A program made the position numbers and the translations under genes. The notes under the pieces are model-generated. The model was given only the letters and a program-made list of their open reading frames with translations, was not told the origin of the DNA and did not search any database. Shown piece by piece: positions 49,153 through 59,266 of a stretch of DNA of 64,000 nt. How positions within the stretch are numbered: position 1 is the stretch's first letter; every line of letters begins with the position of its first letter. The stretch covers positions 1,268,989-1,332,988 of the forward strand of contig NZ_LN849007.1 in NCBI RefSeq assembly GCF_001243045.1. Direction: 5' to 3'. Source of the stretch: Clostridium niameyense. GTDB lineage: Bacteria; Bacillota; Clostridia; Clostridiales; Clostridiaceae.

Positions 49153-51843
49153 CTACTTTAAAGTTTTAACTTTGTTTATTATATCATATAGTTTATTAAA
49201 GCCCTCCATAGGTGTCATGTTTAATATATCTATATCTTTTATTTCATTTATTAATTTATCTTTACACAAATCTTCAAAGTTCAACTGATGAGAAGGATTA
49301 ATTGTATCTATTGCTATATCTTCTGTATATAAAGAATTTTCTTCTTTCCTATTAATAATTTCATTATTAAATTCTTTTTCATTAACATCTTCTTTAAATA
49401 ATCTATCTTGTAAACATTTATCATTTTCATCAGAAGAATCAATAGAGTTTAATATTTGTTTAGCTTTTTCTATAACATCTATTGGGAGTCCTGCAAGTCT
49501 TGCAACTTCGATTCCATAGGACCTATCTGCTCTACCTTTTACTATTTTTCTTAAAAATATTATTTCATTATTAAGTTCCTTAACAGATACTGAATAATTT
49601 TTTACAGAGGGTATAGTATCCTCTAACTTTGTAAGCTCATGATAGTGTGTTGCAAATAATGTTTTACATTTAAGTTTAGGATTATTGCACATATATTCTA
49701 TAACGGCCCAAGCAATACTAAGCCCATCATAAGTACTAGTTCCTCTGCCTACCTCATCTAAAAGCACTAAACTTTTTGGAGTAGCATTTTTTAGTATATT
49801 GGAAACTTCCCACATCTCCACCATAAAAGTACTTTTACCTGAAGCTAAATCATCAGATGCCCCTATTCTAGTAAATATCTTGTCACATATAGATATATTA
49901 GCTTTTTTACAAGGTACAAAGCTACCTATTTGTGCCATTATAGTTATTAAAGCTACCTGTCTCATATAAGTAGATTTACCTGCCATATTAGGTCCTGTAA
50001 TTAATATAAGTTGATCCTTATCTGTATCCATATAAGTATCATTAGCTACAAATTCTCCTGTAGGTATGACTTTTTCTACTACGGGATGTCTTCCTTCTTC
50101 TATATATATTTCATCTTTAGCGTTTATATTAGGTTTAATATAATTATTCTCTAAAGCTACTGTAGCTAATGAACTTAAACAATCTAAATCAGATATTATC
50201 TTAGAAGTTTTTTGCATTCTATCTATGTTCTTTTCTATATAATCTCTAATTTCTATAAATAACTTATATTCTATATCTATAAGCTTTTCTTCTGCTCCTA
50301 ATATTTTCTCTTCCATTTCCTTTAGCTCAGGTGTTATATATCTTTCACAGTTAGTTAAAGTTTGCTTCCTTATATATCTACCTTCTGGTACTAAATTTAA
50401 ATTAGCTTTAGTAACTTCTATAAAATATCCAAACACTTTATTATAGCTTACTTTTAAAGATTTAATTCCTGTAGCCTCTTTTTCTTGTTGCTCAAGGGAT
50501 GCAATCCATTTTTTACCGTTGGTTTTAGCAAATCTTAAAGAATCTACTTCTTCATTAAAACCTTCCTTAATTATATTACCTTCCTTTACAGATATAGAAG
50601 GATTATCTATTATAGACTTATCTAATAATTTATAAATATCTTCTAAAGTATCTATACTATTATGCATTTTTTTAAATAAATTACTCTTAAAATTAGTTAT
50701 TATACTCTTTATACTAGGAACTTTTCCTATAGAATTCTTTAAGGAAATTAATTCTTTTGCATTTACACTTTTAGAAGCTACCTTACCTACTATTCTCTCT
50801 ATATCATATATATCTTTTAAGCATTCTTTTAAATCTTCATGAATAGATAGCCTTCCTAAAAGTTCATCTACTGAATCTAATCTATTTTCAATAGCCTTTT
50901 TATTTATAAGAGGTTGCTCAATCCATTTTCTTAGTTGTCTTCCTCCCATAGCAGTATTAGTTCTATCAAGTACCCATAAAAGAGAACCTTTTTTAGTTTT
51001 TTCTCTCATATTTTCTGTAATCTCTAAATTTCTTCTAGAATTTATATCAATAGTTAGATAATCAACTATACTGTAATACTGTAACTCATTTATATTAGAC
51101 AAAATACTTTTTTGAGTGTCAAATATATATGATATTAAACCATTACTTGATTTTAAAAGCACATCTTTATAATCTTCTTCATTAAAATTAATAAATTGAT
51201 TTTTTAAATTTGTATCTTTATTATCTATAAACATATTTTCCGAAATCTTTGTTATAGATACATTTGGAAATCTTTCTTTTATAGAATTTAAAAAGTCTTC
51301 ATTTATATTATCTTGAAACAATATCTCTTTTGGAATAAACTTAGATATTTCATCAAATACAATATTTTCATCAAACTTACTATCTGTACAATTAAATTCT
51401 CCTGTAGAAATATCCGCAAAACACATGGAACAGGCATTTGTGTCCTTCTCTAAATAAAAACTCATAATATAATTATTTTTACTTTCTTCTAAAAAAGAGG
51501 AATCTGTATATGTACCTGGAGTTATTATTTTAATTATACCTCTTTTTACAATACCTTTAGCTACAGCTGGATCTTCAAGCTGCTCACATATAGCTATTTT
51601 ATATCCACGACTTATTAATTTACTTATGTAATTATTAGCAGAATGATATGGTATCCCACACATTGGAGCTCTTTCTTCCAATCCACAATCTCTTCCCGTT
51701 AAAACTAATTCTAGTTCTTTAGATGCAACTTTAGCATCTTCAAAAAACATTTCATAAAAGTCTCCTAGTCTAAAGAACATTATGCAATCTTTGCAAGTTT
51801 CTTTTACTTCTAAATACTGCTTCATCATTGGAGTTAATCCCAT
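49153..51843 (-). CDS. mutS: MutS, DNA mismatch recognition protein
   Basis: 896 residues. N-terminal mismatch-reading motif [15 protein letters not shown] (Phe-x-Glu), PMCGIPYHS, core domains, and the C-terminal ATPase with [25 protein letters not shown] and FATHYHEL. A roughly 100-residue acidic tail precedes the C-terminus [10 protein letters not shown]. It detects base mismatches and recruits MutL. AAGGAGG precedes the ATG. First gene of mutS-mutL-miaA-hfq; miaB upstream ends with its own terminator. Confidence 0.97.
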   Translation of the reverse strand: MGLTPMMKQYLEVKETCKDCIMFFRLGDFYEMFFEDAKVASKELELVLTGRDCGLEERAPMCGIPYHSANNYISKLISRGYKIAICEQLEDPAVAKGIVKRGIIKIITPGTYTDSSFLEESKNNYIMSFYLEKDTNACSMCFADISTGEFNCTDSKFDENIVFDEISKFIPKEILFQDNINEDFLNSIKERFPNVSITKISENMFIDNKDTNLKNQFINFNEEDYKDVLLKSSNGLISYIFDTQKSILSNINELQYYSIVDYLTIDINSRRNLEITENMREKTKKGSLLWVLDRTNTAMGGRQLRKWIEQPLINKKAIENRLDSVDELLGRLSIHEDLKECLKDIYDIERIVGKVASKSVNAKELISLKNSIGKVPSIKSIITNFKSNLFKKMHNSIDTLEDIYKLLDKSIIDNPSISVKEGNIIKEGFNEEVDSLRFAKTNGKKWIASLEQQEKEATGIKSLKVSYNKVFGYFIEVTKANLNLVPEGRYIRKQTLTNCERYITPELKEMEEKILGAEEKLIDIEYKLFIEIRDYIEKNIDRMQKTSKIISDLDCLSSLATVALENNYIKPNINAKDEIYIEEGRHPVVEKVIPTGEFVANDTYMDTDKDQLILITGPNMAGKSTYMRQVALITIMAQIGSFVPCKKANISICDKIFTRIGASDDLASGKSTFMVEMWEVSNILKNATPKSLVLLDEVGRGTSTYDGLSIAWAVIEYMCNNPKLKCKTLFATHYHELTKLEDTIPSVKNYSVSVKELNNEIIFLRKIVKGRADRSYGIEVARLAGLPIDVIEKAKQILNSIDSSDENDKCLQDRLFKEDVNEKEFNNEIINRKEENSLYTEDIAIDTINPSHQLNFEDLCKDKLINEIKDIDILNMTPMEGFNKLYDIINKVKTLK

Positions 51844-51898
51844 AATTTTTCCTCCTTAAAATATATGTCCTATATCATAAAAACTTTAAATAGTTCTA

Positions 51899-51924
51899 AA
51901 AAAAGCTCTATATAGAGCTTTTTT
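51899..51924 (-). terminator. terminator after miaB
   Basis: AAAAAGCTCTATATAGAGCTTTTTT is nearly palindromic and lies just past the miaB stop, separating it from mutS. Confidence 0.85.
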
Positions 51925-53254
51925 AAATTTCCTCACCTACTAATGAAAAAGATTGAGCTTTTGTTATCTTTACATTAACAAGTTTTCCTATGTCTTCTTT
52001 ATTTCCTTCAAAGTTTACAAGTTTTCCTGTTCTTGTCCTACCCATTAACTTAGTATCATCGTTTTTACTAGTACCTTCTACTAAAACTTCTACTATTTTG
52101 TCTTGATATTCTTTATTCTTTTTAGCACAAATTTCATTTACTGCTTTTACCAATCTATCAAATCTTTTATGTTTTACATCCTCTGGAACTTGATCTTTGT
52201 ATTCAGCAGCAGGAGTGCCCGGTCTTATAGAATATAAAAAAGTAAATGCTGAATCATATTCTACTTCCTTTACAAGACTTAATGTAGCTTCAAAATCTTC
52301 TTCTGTTTCTCCTGGAAAACCTACTATTATATCTGTAGTTAATGCTACATTAGGAATTGCTTTTTTTATTTTACCTACTAATTCTAAATATTGCTCTCTT
52401 GAATAATATCTATTCATTTTTTTAAGTATTTTACTAGAACCAGATTGCACTGGAAGATGTATTTGTTCACATAATTTATCACAACTTGCAACAGCTTCTA
52501 TAACTTCTTCTGTTAAATCTTTAGGATGAGATGTCATAAATCTTACTCTTTCTAATCCTTCTATTTTATTTACTCTCTTTAAAAGTTCTGCAAAGCTAAC
52601 CTTAGGCTCTAAATCCTTACCATAGGAATTTACATTTTGGCCAAGCAAAGTTATTTCTTTGTATCCTTCTGCTACTAGTTCTTTAATTTCATTTTCTATA
52701 TTTAAAGGTTCCCTACTTCTTTCTCTACCTCTTACATAAGGTACTATACAATACGTACAAAAATTATTGCAACCATACATTATAGTTACAAAAGCTTTAA
52801 CACTACTCTTTCTATCTACAGGTATATTTTCTATTATACCATCTTCTTTTTCTTGTATTTCTAAAACCATTTGATGGTGATTTTTAACTTCGTTTAAATA
52901 ATCCATAAATTTATGGGCATTGTGAGTTCCAATTATTATATCTACAAAAGGGAACTTTTTCTTTATAGCTTCTGCCATACCTTCTTGTTGCATCATACAA
53001 CCTGTAACACATATAACCAAGTTGGGATTTTTTGCCTTTAAAGCTTTAAGCATACCTAAATTTCCATACACCTTAAGCTCTGCATTTTCTCTTACACAAC
53101 AAGTATTAAATATAATTATATCCGCATCTTCTCTTTTTTCAGTTTCTATATATCCCTCAATTTTTAATAATCCTGCAAATTTCTCTGAATCTTCTTCATT
53201 CATTTGGCATCCCCATGTTTCAATAAAGAAGAATCCCTTATTATTGTTCTCCAA
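51923..53254 (-). CDS. miaB: MiaB, tRNA 2-methylthio-N6-isopentenyladenosine synthase
   Basis: 443 residues. UPF0004 domain with [23 protein letters not shown] and CVTGCMMQQ; radical-SAM domain with CNNFCTYC (the CxxxCxxC motif) and RGRERSR; C-terminal TRAM domain (about 375-440). It adds the methylthio group to i6A37 made by MiaA. Start is TTG with GGAGG 8 bases upstream. Confidence 0.96.
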   Translation of the reverse strand: MENNNKGFFFIETWGCQMNEEDSEKFAGLLKIEGYIETEKREDADIIIFNTCCVRENAELKVYGNLGMLKALKAKNPNLVICVTGCMMQQEGMAEAIKKKFPFVDIIIGTHNAHKFMDYLNEVKNHHQMVLEIQEKEDGIIENIPVDRKSSVKAFVTIMYGCNNFCTYCIVPYVRGRERSREPLNIENEIKELVAEGYKEITLLGQNVNSYGKDLEPKVSFAELLKRVNKIEGLERVRFMTSHPKDLTEEVIEAVASCDKLCEQIHLPVQSGSSKILKKMNRYYSREQYLELVGKIKKAIPNVALTTDIIVGFPGETEEDFEATLSLVKEVEYDSAFTFLYSIRPGTPAAEYKDQVPEDVKHKRFDRLVKAVNEICAKKNKEYQDKIVEVLVEGTSKNDDTKLMGRTRTGKLVNFEGNKEDIGKLVNVKITKAQSFSLVGEEI

Positions 53255-53317
53255 AATTCAATCCTCCATTTTCTAATAAAAGTTTATAACATTTATAATA
53301 TACCATAAAATTAGACA

Positions 53318-53366
53318 AAAATAAAAGTTCTAAGTACTAATATACTTAGAGCTTTTATTATTTTTT
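53318..53366. terminator. hairpin between miaB and arsM
   Basis: AATAAAAGTTCTAAGTA / TACTTAGAGCTTTTATT with minor mismatches and a T tail; it could end arsM on the minus strand. Confidence 0.65.
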
Positions 53367-53493
53367 CTAAGTTATTATATATCAATAAAAATATCTAGTT
53401 TTATTCTGTTATTATAATTTCATTTTACATTTACATTTGTACTCAAAGACACCATAAAATTCTCATTCAAATAATGTGGTGTTCAATTAACTT

Positions 53494-54285
53494 TTATAAT
53501 TTTATTGCTTTTATTGATGCAGACATAATATACTCCCCAACCTTTAAATTATGTCCCCATTTTTCAGCATATTCCTTTGATACTTCTTGCGTTTCAATTT
53601 TAATATCCTTGAAACCAGCTTTTTTCAAAAACAATTCTAATTCTTCCACTGAAGATGCACCAGTAACTCATCCACAGTAAAGCTTACTATCTTTTTTCAT
53701 TTCATTCGTCAAACTTCTAATAAGAACTATATCCGAAATTGCAATTCTACCTCCAGCTTTTAAAACACGATAAGCTTCATCATATACTCTTTGTTTATTT
53801 GGTGATAAATTTATAACACAATTTGAAATAATTACATCAGCAATATTATCTCCCACTGGAATATTTTCAATTTCTCCCAATCTAAAATCTATATTTTTAT
53901 ATCTATATTTTTTAGCCATAGCTCTTGATTTACTAATCATCTCTGGAGTCATATCAACTCCAATGATATATCCATTAATACCAACTTTTTTTGAAGCTAA
54001 AAAACAGTCAAATCCTCCTCCACTTCCAAGATCTATAACCGTTTCGCCTTCTTTAATATTAGCTATTAACTGAGGGTTTCCACAACCTAATCCCATATTA
54101 GCTTCATCTGGAGCAGCCGCTATTTCTTTATCAGAATATCCTATTTTACGTGATATTTCTATTGCAGGTTTTTTTATATTAAGTTTACCACTACAACATC
54201 CATTTTCTTTTACATTTTCAATAGCTATTTTTTTATAACTATTACGAACAATATCTCTAACATCTATCTTTTTAAAATCACTCAT
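53494..54285 (-). CDS. arsM: arsenite methyltransferase ArsM, selenoprotein (Sec206)
   Basis: 263 residues when the TGA at 53668-53670 is decoded as Sec. MSDFKKIDVRDIV at the start, SAM-binding DLGSGGGFDCFLA, PDEANMGLGCGNP typical of ArsM, then KLYCG-Sec-VTGASSVEELELF and 58 in-frame residues to the TAA at 53494. ArsM methylates As(III) with SAM; its motif normally has a conserved Cys (C-V/I-S-G-A type) that Sec replaces here. An upstream in-frame ATG at 54336 overlaps arsR; the ATG at 54285 with GGGGG is used. A SECIS-like hairpin follows the UGA. It is paired with arsR upstream. Confidence 0.87.
53642..53655 (-). promoter_or_regulatory. SECIS-like hairpin of arsM
   Basis: TCTTC-AGTG-GAAGA, loop beginning 18 bases after the UGA with G in its second position. 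Confidence 0.6.
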
Positions 54286-54298
54286 ATTTTTTCCCCCA

Positions 54299-54691
54299 TT
54301 AATTCCTTCTACATTTACAACCATTTTCAATATCATTCTTATAGCATCTTAACATTTCACAATTCATTCCACTTTTTTTATATTTAATTAAAGTTTCTAT
54401 ATCCTGATTACATATGTCTATTTTATTTAATTCATTTTCTAAGAACTCTTTTATAAATGGAAACTTTTTCAATGTATCTTTATTTAATTTATAATATACC
54501 CATTGAGCTTTCTTATTATATGTAACAATATTAAACATACTTAACTTAGTTAGGTGTCTTGAGGCATTAGATTGTGTAATTCCTAATATATATTCAATTT
54601 CACATACACATAATTCCCCGTCTTTTAATAGATTTAATATTCTGATTCTATTTTCATCTCCTAATACTTTTAGCATTTTTACTATATCCAT
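54299..54691 (-). CDS. arsR: ArsR family arsenic-responsive repressor
   Basis: 130 residues. Winged-helix ArsR fold (about 1-90) with the arsenite-sensing motif ELCVCEIEYIL, and HTH SNASRHLTKLSM. The C-terminal tail adds further cysteines (MNCEMLRC, CKCRRN), an extra possible metal site. It represses its own operon until As(III) or Sb(III) binds. AAGGAGG precedes the ATG. The arsM start lies 13 bases downstream of its stop. Confidence 0.92.
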   Translation of the reverse strand: MDIVKMLKVLGDENRIRILNLLKDGELCVCEIEYILGITQSNASRHLTKLSMFNIVTYNKKAQWVYYKLNKDTLKKFPFIKEFLENELNKIDICNQDIETLIKYKKSGMNCEMLRCYKNDIENGCKCRRN

Positions 54692-54742
54692 TTAATGCCT
54701 CCTTATAAATTTATGAATCAGTATGTATATTCCTTTATGCTC

Positions 54743-54762
54743 ATATTCGATTATACTCATAT
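54743..54762 (-). promoter_or_regulatory. possible ArsR operator
   Basis: ATATTCGATTATACTCATAT, an imperfect dyad covering the region downstream of the -10 element, is a plausible ArsR site. Confidence 0.4.
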
Positions 54763-54789
54763 AATATTCCCCTTAATTAAAGTTGTCAA
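54761..54789 (-). promoter_or_regulatory. sigma-A promoter of arsR-arsM
   Basis: On the minus strand TTGACA (54789-54784) and TATTAT (54766-54761) are 17 bases apart. Confidence 0.75.
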
Positions 54790-55096
54790 TCCTAAAATTT
54801 ATAATTTTGCATAAAAAACTTCTATTTTTAACATCACATTATTCAATTTTTAAAGAATATTAAAATTACCTTTAGTTCGAATATAATATAGTCATTTTCT
54901 AAGATTTAATCATATTTGATTGAGTTACTATATATTTTTCTTCTTTAATGCTTGCATTGGTCATATTATATCTACTTGTACCAATATTTATAGAAATTAG
55001 TTTATTAAGTTTAAAAAATATTATTTTACATAATAGTTACTATATTGTTAATAATAATTATTATATTTAAAAAATTAATTTTAGGAGGTTGTTATA
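54790..55096. other. intergenic region before the Cys-rich protein
   Basis: AT-rich; the right end holds the RBS TTAGGAGG of the next gene (55082-55089). No copper-box operator is evident. Confidence 0.3.
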
Positions 55097-55444
55097 GTGG
55101 GGATAGTAACCAATTCAACAGATAAATTTCAAACATGCATTGATGAGTGTACCAAATGTGCTCAAGCATGTTATGAGTGCTTTAAGGCATGCCTAAACGA
55201 AATTGATGTTCAAGTAAGGAGGAACTGTATAAGTACACTTATTGAATGTGCACAAATGTGTCAAATATCTTCATCTATGATGTCAATGAATGGTCAATTT
55301 ACAAAAGAACATTGTCAATTATGTGCAACTGTTTGCGATAAATGTGCACAAGAATGTGAAATGTTTAAAGATGACCATTGTAAAAAATGTGCTGCTGAAT
55401 GTAAAAAATGCGCTACTGAATGTAGAAATATGTCTGCTATGTAA
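55097..55444 (+). CDS. four-helix-bundle Cys-rich copper-binding protein (Csp/DUF326 type)
   Basis: 115 residues with about 20 Cys, arranged as CxxxC/CxxC repeats along helices (CIDECTKCAQACYECFKAC, CQLCATVCDKCAQEC, CKKCAAECKKCATEC). This is the Csp type of copper-storage protein, where the cysteines line a bundle and bind many Cu(I). No export signal, so a cytosolic form. Start is GTG with AGGAGG 7 bases ahead. Adjacent to arsR-arsM, so a metal-stress neighbourhood. Confidence 0.85.
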   Translation: MGIVTNSTDKFQTCIDECTKCAQACYECFKACLNEIDVQVRRNCISTLIECAQMCQISSSMMSMNGQFTKEHCQLCATVCDKCAQECEMFKDDHCKKCAAECKKCATECRNMSAM

Positions 55445-55452
55445 TTATAAGT

Positions 55453-55500
55453 AATAAGCAGATAATAACCTTATTATGATTCCTATCTGCTTATTATAAT
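55453..55500 (+). terminator. terminator after the copper-binding protein
   Basis: AATAAGCAGATA / TATCTGCTTATT stem with a loop of about 20 bases. Confidence 0.7.
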
Positions 55501-55585
55501 TTTAAATAATATAAAATTTTATCTATGTTTAATCTCTTTACAATTTCAATGATTATATTAAAATAATATTCTCATCATATGACAA

Positions 55586-56932
55586 TTATATTTTTAGCTT
55601 ATTATTACTTTTTACTAAATTACCATCTCTAAAAAATATACTGATTGCACACAAAAATAATATTGGAAAGTTATATCTTTGTTGCCCTTCAAAAACAAAA
55701 GATATAAATATAAAATACAAAATATTAAAAAATAATATAGATTGCATATAACTAATATTTGAATTTTTCTTAAAAAAGCTAGTAACTATATTCTTAAAGT
55801 TATATATAATGTAAAGAGATCCGAAGAAACTTAATATATAAATATAATAATCTGAAAAATAACGCATTGGGTTACTTTTTAAAATGAACAAATTATCTTT
55901 TTCCCCTTCATTATTCATTCCCCACTGATATATATCTGCTGCACCATTAAAAAAAGTATTTTTTACTCTTATTGCTCCAATTTTAATAAATTTTATAGGA
56001 TTATTAATTATCCATTTTTTAGCTTCTTCTTTAAATAAATTATTTAATTCTGGTTTTAACATTACTTGATCTACTTCATTTTCAACAATAGTTCTATAAT
56101 TAAAATTATATATTTTAAATTGTTTTTTTAATTTATCTGATATGTCTATATTAGATATTGGCATCCATGCTCCATTATTATTATTATTATTATTATTAAT
56201 AAATAGCACATATCCTCCATTATAAGATATAGGAATTAATAAATTAAACTTTTTATAATTTCTATAAGTCCATGGTGCTATTACCATGCACATAACTGTA
56301 GTAGAAATAAAAAATAATTTAAGTTGTTGTTTTATGTCTTTATTCCTTAACCATTCAACTATTGATATTATTACCGGATATAATATAAAAAAAGGCTTAG
56401 TTAGGGTAGCTAAGCCAATAAGAATTCCAATAATCACATATCTACATTTATTATTAAAATTACATAATTGCAAATATATTATAGCAGCTAGTAATAAAGT
56501 TGTTAAAACCTCTGAACCTAACACATTATTATAAACAATATAGTTAGGTAAAAAAGTTATAACCACGTATGTGCTATATATTATTATTAAATTATTATAA
56601 ATTTTAAATAATATTTTTAAAATAATTATTAATGTTATTGTAGAAAATAAAACATTCAATACCTTACCTAAGACTATCTCATTTGATCCTATAAATTTAT
56701 AGAAATATCCTAATACGAAAGGATATCCCATTGGTTGAAATGCTATAGGCTTTCCTAAATAATAGTGTCCTTCTCCCATAAAAATATTTGTGGCTATTTG
56801 TTGATATTTTTGAAAATCTGATATGGGATAACATGGAACTTTTAATATAAAAAAAATGCGTACTAATACGCCTAAAAAAGTTATTATTCCAAAATAGATT
56901 TTATTTTTAAAGTTAGCATATCTTAAGTTCAT
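55586..56932 (-). CDS. membrane glycosyltransferase, GT39/ArnT-like
   Basis: 448 residues with about ten membrane segments. The N-terminal loop holds CYPISDFQKYQ and GHYYLGKPIAFQPMGYPF, an Asp-containing catalytic loop as in dolichyl- or polyprenyl-phosphate mannosyltransferases (GT39/PMT_2). These enzymes transfer sugars from lipid carriers outside the membrane. Eight consecutive Asn (NNNNNNNN) are encoded by a trinucleotide run in a loop. Acceptor unknown. RBS AAGGAG. It is alone on its strand. Confidence 0.8.
   Translation of the reverse strand: MNLRYANFKNKIYFGIITFLGVLVRIFFILKVPCYPISDFQKYQQIATNIFMGEGHYYLGKPIAFQPMGYPFVLGYFYKFIGSNEIVLGKVLNVLFSTITLIIILKILFKIYNNLIIIYSTYVVITFLPNYIVYNNVLGSEVLTTLLLAAIIYLQLCNFNNKCRYVIIGILIGLATLTKPFFILYPVIISIVEWLRNKDIKQQLKLFFISTTVMCMVIAPWTYRNYKKFNLLIPISYNGGYVLFINNNNNNNNGAWMPISNIDISDKLKKQFKIYNFNYRTIVENEVDQVMLKPELNNLFKEEAKKWIINNPIKFIKIGAIRVKNTFFNGAADIYQWGMNNEGEKDNLFILKSNPMRYFSDYYIYILSFFGSLYIIYNFKNIVTSFFKKNSNISYMQSILFFNILYFIFISFVFEGQQRYNFPILFLCAISIFFRDGNLVKSNNKLKI
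56174..56199. repeat. ATT trinucleotide microsatellite inside the glycosyltransferase gene
   Basis: About eight tandem ATT units, coding for Asn. Length changes by one unit keep the frame. Confidence 0.85.
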
Positions 56933-57261
56933 TAACTATCTCCTTATATAAAGTTTTTTATAAAATTATATTATTTCTATAGAAAATGTAACAAATTCTT
57001 TACAGTAAAATACTATGATTTATTTTATACTAAACATTGGGATTATTTTATATTTATTATCTATAATTAGGAAATTCCCCTCAACTAACTCGTTTAACAC
57101 TTTAATTCATTATTAATATATAATATTATAAATATAAAATTTTTAGAATAAAAAATATCCTCTTTATAGGAATACTTTAAATTTAATATCTTATATACAT
57201 ATCTATAATAACATAAAAATAGGCAAAATAAAAAGACTATCTCTAGCCCCTATCTTACCTT
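56933..57261. other. AT-rich intergenic region
   Basis: I see no gene, RNA or clear control site here. Confidence 0.4.
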
Positions 57262-57627
57262 TTACATAATTCCTAATTGTTTATTTACTTCTTTATTTGT
57301 TCTATTTGAAGACTCTAATATTTTTCTATAAAGTAAATTACCAGTATATCCTTGTTTTAAATATTTATTTTCATAATACTCAAATGGTAAATTAGAATTA
57401 TTCCTATCTAAATATTTTGCTAGGTCTCTATCTTTCATTAATTTTCTAGCTTGCATTCTATACTTATTTCTTAATGAATGAGCCTTTCTAGCTTGTTCTT
57501 TTATTGCTAATGATTTATCTATTTTATTAACAATATTTCTATCATGGTAAATGTACCATTCCCTCACTTTTAAATTACTTAACTTTCCAATTAAACTTTC
57601 ATATTCTTTAAAATTAATATCTGTTAT
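57262..57627 (-). CDS. small uncharacterised basic protein, probable ATA start
   Basis: About 121 residues from ATA at 57627 (the first plausible codon after AGAAGGG), or 101 from GTG at 57567. Charged helices and several Lys/Arg/Tyr: KVREWYIYHDRNIVNK, ARKLMKDRDLAKYLDR, GYTGNLLYRKILESSNRTNKEVNKQLG. No hydrophobic segment. The stretch TDINFKEYESLIGKLSNL upstream of the GTG looks coding and continues in frame, with a strong promoter 5' of it, so the longer form is favoured. I do not recognise the family. Confidence 0.5.
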   Translation of the reverse strand: MTDINFKEYESLIGKLSNLKVREWYIYHDRNIVNKIDKSLAIKEQARKAHSLRNKYRMQARKLMKDRDLAKYLDRNNSNLPFEYYENKYLKQGYTGNLLYRKILESSNRTNKEVNKQLGIM

Positions 57628-57669
57628 AACCTTTTAAACCCTTCTTTTATTATTTACATGATTTATATA

Positions 57670-57698
57670 GTATAGTTGATATATTAAAGTTTGTCAAT
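57670..57698 (-). promoter_or_regulatory. sigma-A promoter of the small basic protein gene
   Basis: On the minus strand TTGACA (57698-57693) and TATACT (57675-57670) are 17 bases apart. Confidence 0.7.
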
Positions 57699-57898
57699 CT
57701 AAAATCAAAAATGTAAATTTTATATATCTTATCTTTTATTTTAAATCCACGTTAATATCCTTATTTTTTTCTTTCATGGATCACCACAAAACTTTTATAT
57801 AACTTTATTTATTAAATCATACAATACAAAAATATTTATTAAAAGCGACGTGAATTTAATCTTATGTCGCTATATAAAAATATTATGTATATGAATTA
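57699..57898. other. gap before the radical-SAM pseudogene
   Basis: Short AT-rich stretch with AGCGAC / GTCGCT near 57843-57870, a possible terminator-like hairpin for the minus-strand gene. Confidence 0.35.
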
Positions 57899-58556
57899 CT
57901 AAATATTTAGTAGTTCATTTGAAATTTTCTCAAATCTTTCATCTTCTATTCTTGTAATAATTATCTTGTTAGGAGATATTTCTTTAATAATATTTTTTAT
58001 CTTATTAATTGATTCATCATTATCGTTATATCCCTTAATAATGGTAATTTCAAATATAAATTTTCCTTTGTATTGTTTATTAAAAAAAGCCATATTTGAA
58101 ATGTATTCTATTAAAGTATATCCTTTAATGGGTCTTTGGATTTTTTGAAAATCTTCTTCTGTTATTGCTTTTATTTCTTCAACAACCTGGTCACATTTAT
58201 TAGCAATTTTCATATATTCATCTCTGCCTAATAAGTATCCATTAGAAAGCAGTCTTACAGATAAACCTTTATCTTTGATAAAGTCAATAATATCACTAAT
58301 TTTATCATTTACTAAGGCCTCTACTTTTGAGTTAATAAAGATTAATTCTGCTTTTGTATTTTCTATCTTGCTTTCTAATTCAATTAATGAACTATCTATT
58401 TTAGCAAATGATTTCTGCATATCTACCTTGTTTTGCGATTTTCCAATAGGACCAAAATATACAGTCGAAGTTACAATGCTTTTGTGGAAGTATGTTAACT
58501 TCCATTACCCGTTTTCCATCTTCAATATAAATATCTTTATAAGTAAAAACACTCAT
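57899..58556 (-). pseudogene. radical-SAM protein (COG0731-like) with a one-base frameshift
   Basis: The start ATG at 58556 gives MSVFTYKDIYIEDGKRVMEVNILPQKHCNFDCIF, but the third cluster codon reads TTTTGGTCC instead of TTT-TGT-CCT, one extra G near 58452. Without it the sequence continues CPIGKSQNKVDMQKSF and then the intact 173-residue tail to 57899 (SNGYLLGRDEY, INKIKNIIKEISPNK). The whole product would be about 218 residues, matching short COG0731 Fe-S oxidoreductases. The shift hits the CxxxCxxC motif, so the gene is dead, or rescued only by slippage or a sequencing error. Confidence 0.75.
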
Positions 58557-59153
58557 CACCTACTTTATTAATACTTCTGTATTGTTAGTATGCTTAAATC
58601 TTTCAAGGCATTCTCAAACTCCTTTAATGTTTATCTCTAAAAATCATCTTCAGCAATAAATTGATTCATTAGAATATACTCACTCAACCATAAAAAAATC
58701 CATAGAAATATTATTAAATATCTCCCAGGCTTTTATCCTTCCATGTACACAGTCAACTGTGTGTTTTCTCTTGTACCTGCCAGTTATAAACTGCGGAACC
58801 CTAGAAAACTTAAATACATAATTAAATTATAATTTACAAGTTTACAATTGCAAAATGCTTTTAACATAATATTATGATTAAATCAACTATATATGTTTCT
58901 AGTAAAATTATCCATTTATTAATTAAAATTTGCTTTCTATTAAATTGTTTGATAGTTTACTTTTAAATTTAATTTACATAATTATATTTAAGTAACTTTA
59001 TTTATTTTATTACATTTTTCATTTACGCTTTCATTTTTATCTATTTAATATCTATCATATTTCATAGAATTTATAAAATCACAAAATAAGATAACTCTAA
59101 ACCTATTACTACCATATGTATATAAATATAATATCCTAAACTTATTTGGTATG
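58557..59153. other. intergenic region with a higher-GC island
   Basis: About 600 bases without an intact gene. At 58740-58810 the base composition rises: ACACAG-TCAA-CTGTGT is a 6-bp hairpin, followed by GCCAGTTATAAACTGCGG, which can also fold. Broken coding-like pieces on the minus strand (AVYNWQVQEK) suggest a decayed gene instead. The rest is featureless AT. Confidence 0.4.
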
Positions 59154-59190
59154 TAAAAAGCACTTAAGGTTTTTATTCCTTAAGTGCCAC
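59154..59190 (-). terminator. terminator downstream of the DUF1259 gene
   Basis: On the minus strand GCACTTAAGG / CCTTAAGTGC, loop of 8, then TTTTT. Confidence 0.8.
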
Positions 59191-59266
59191 ATACTATTAT
59201 ATTATAAATATTTTTCTTTTAAATATATCTATATCAATCTTTAGTACCCATATAAATCTTTGGTAT

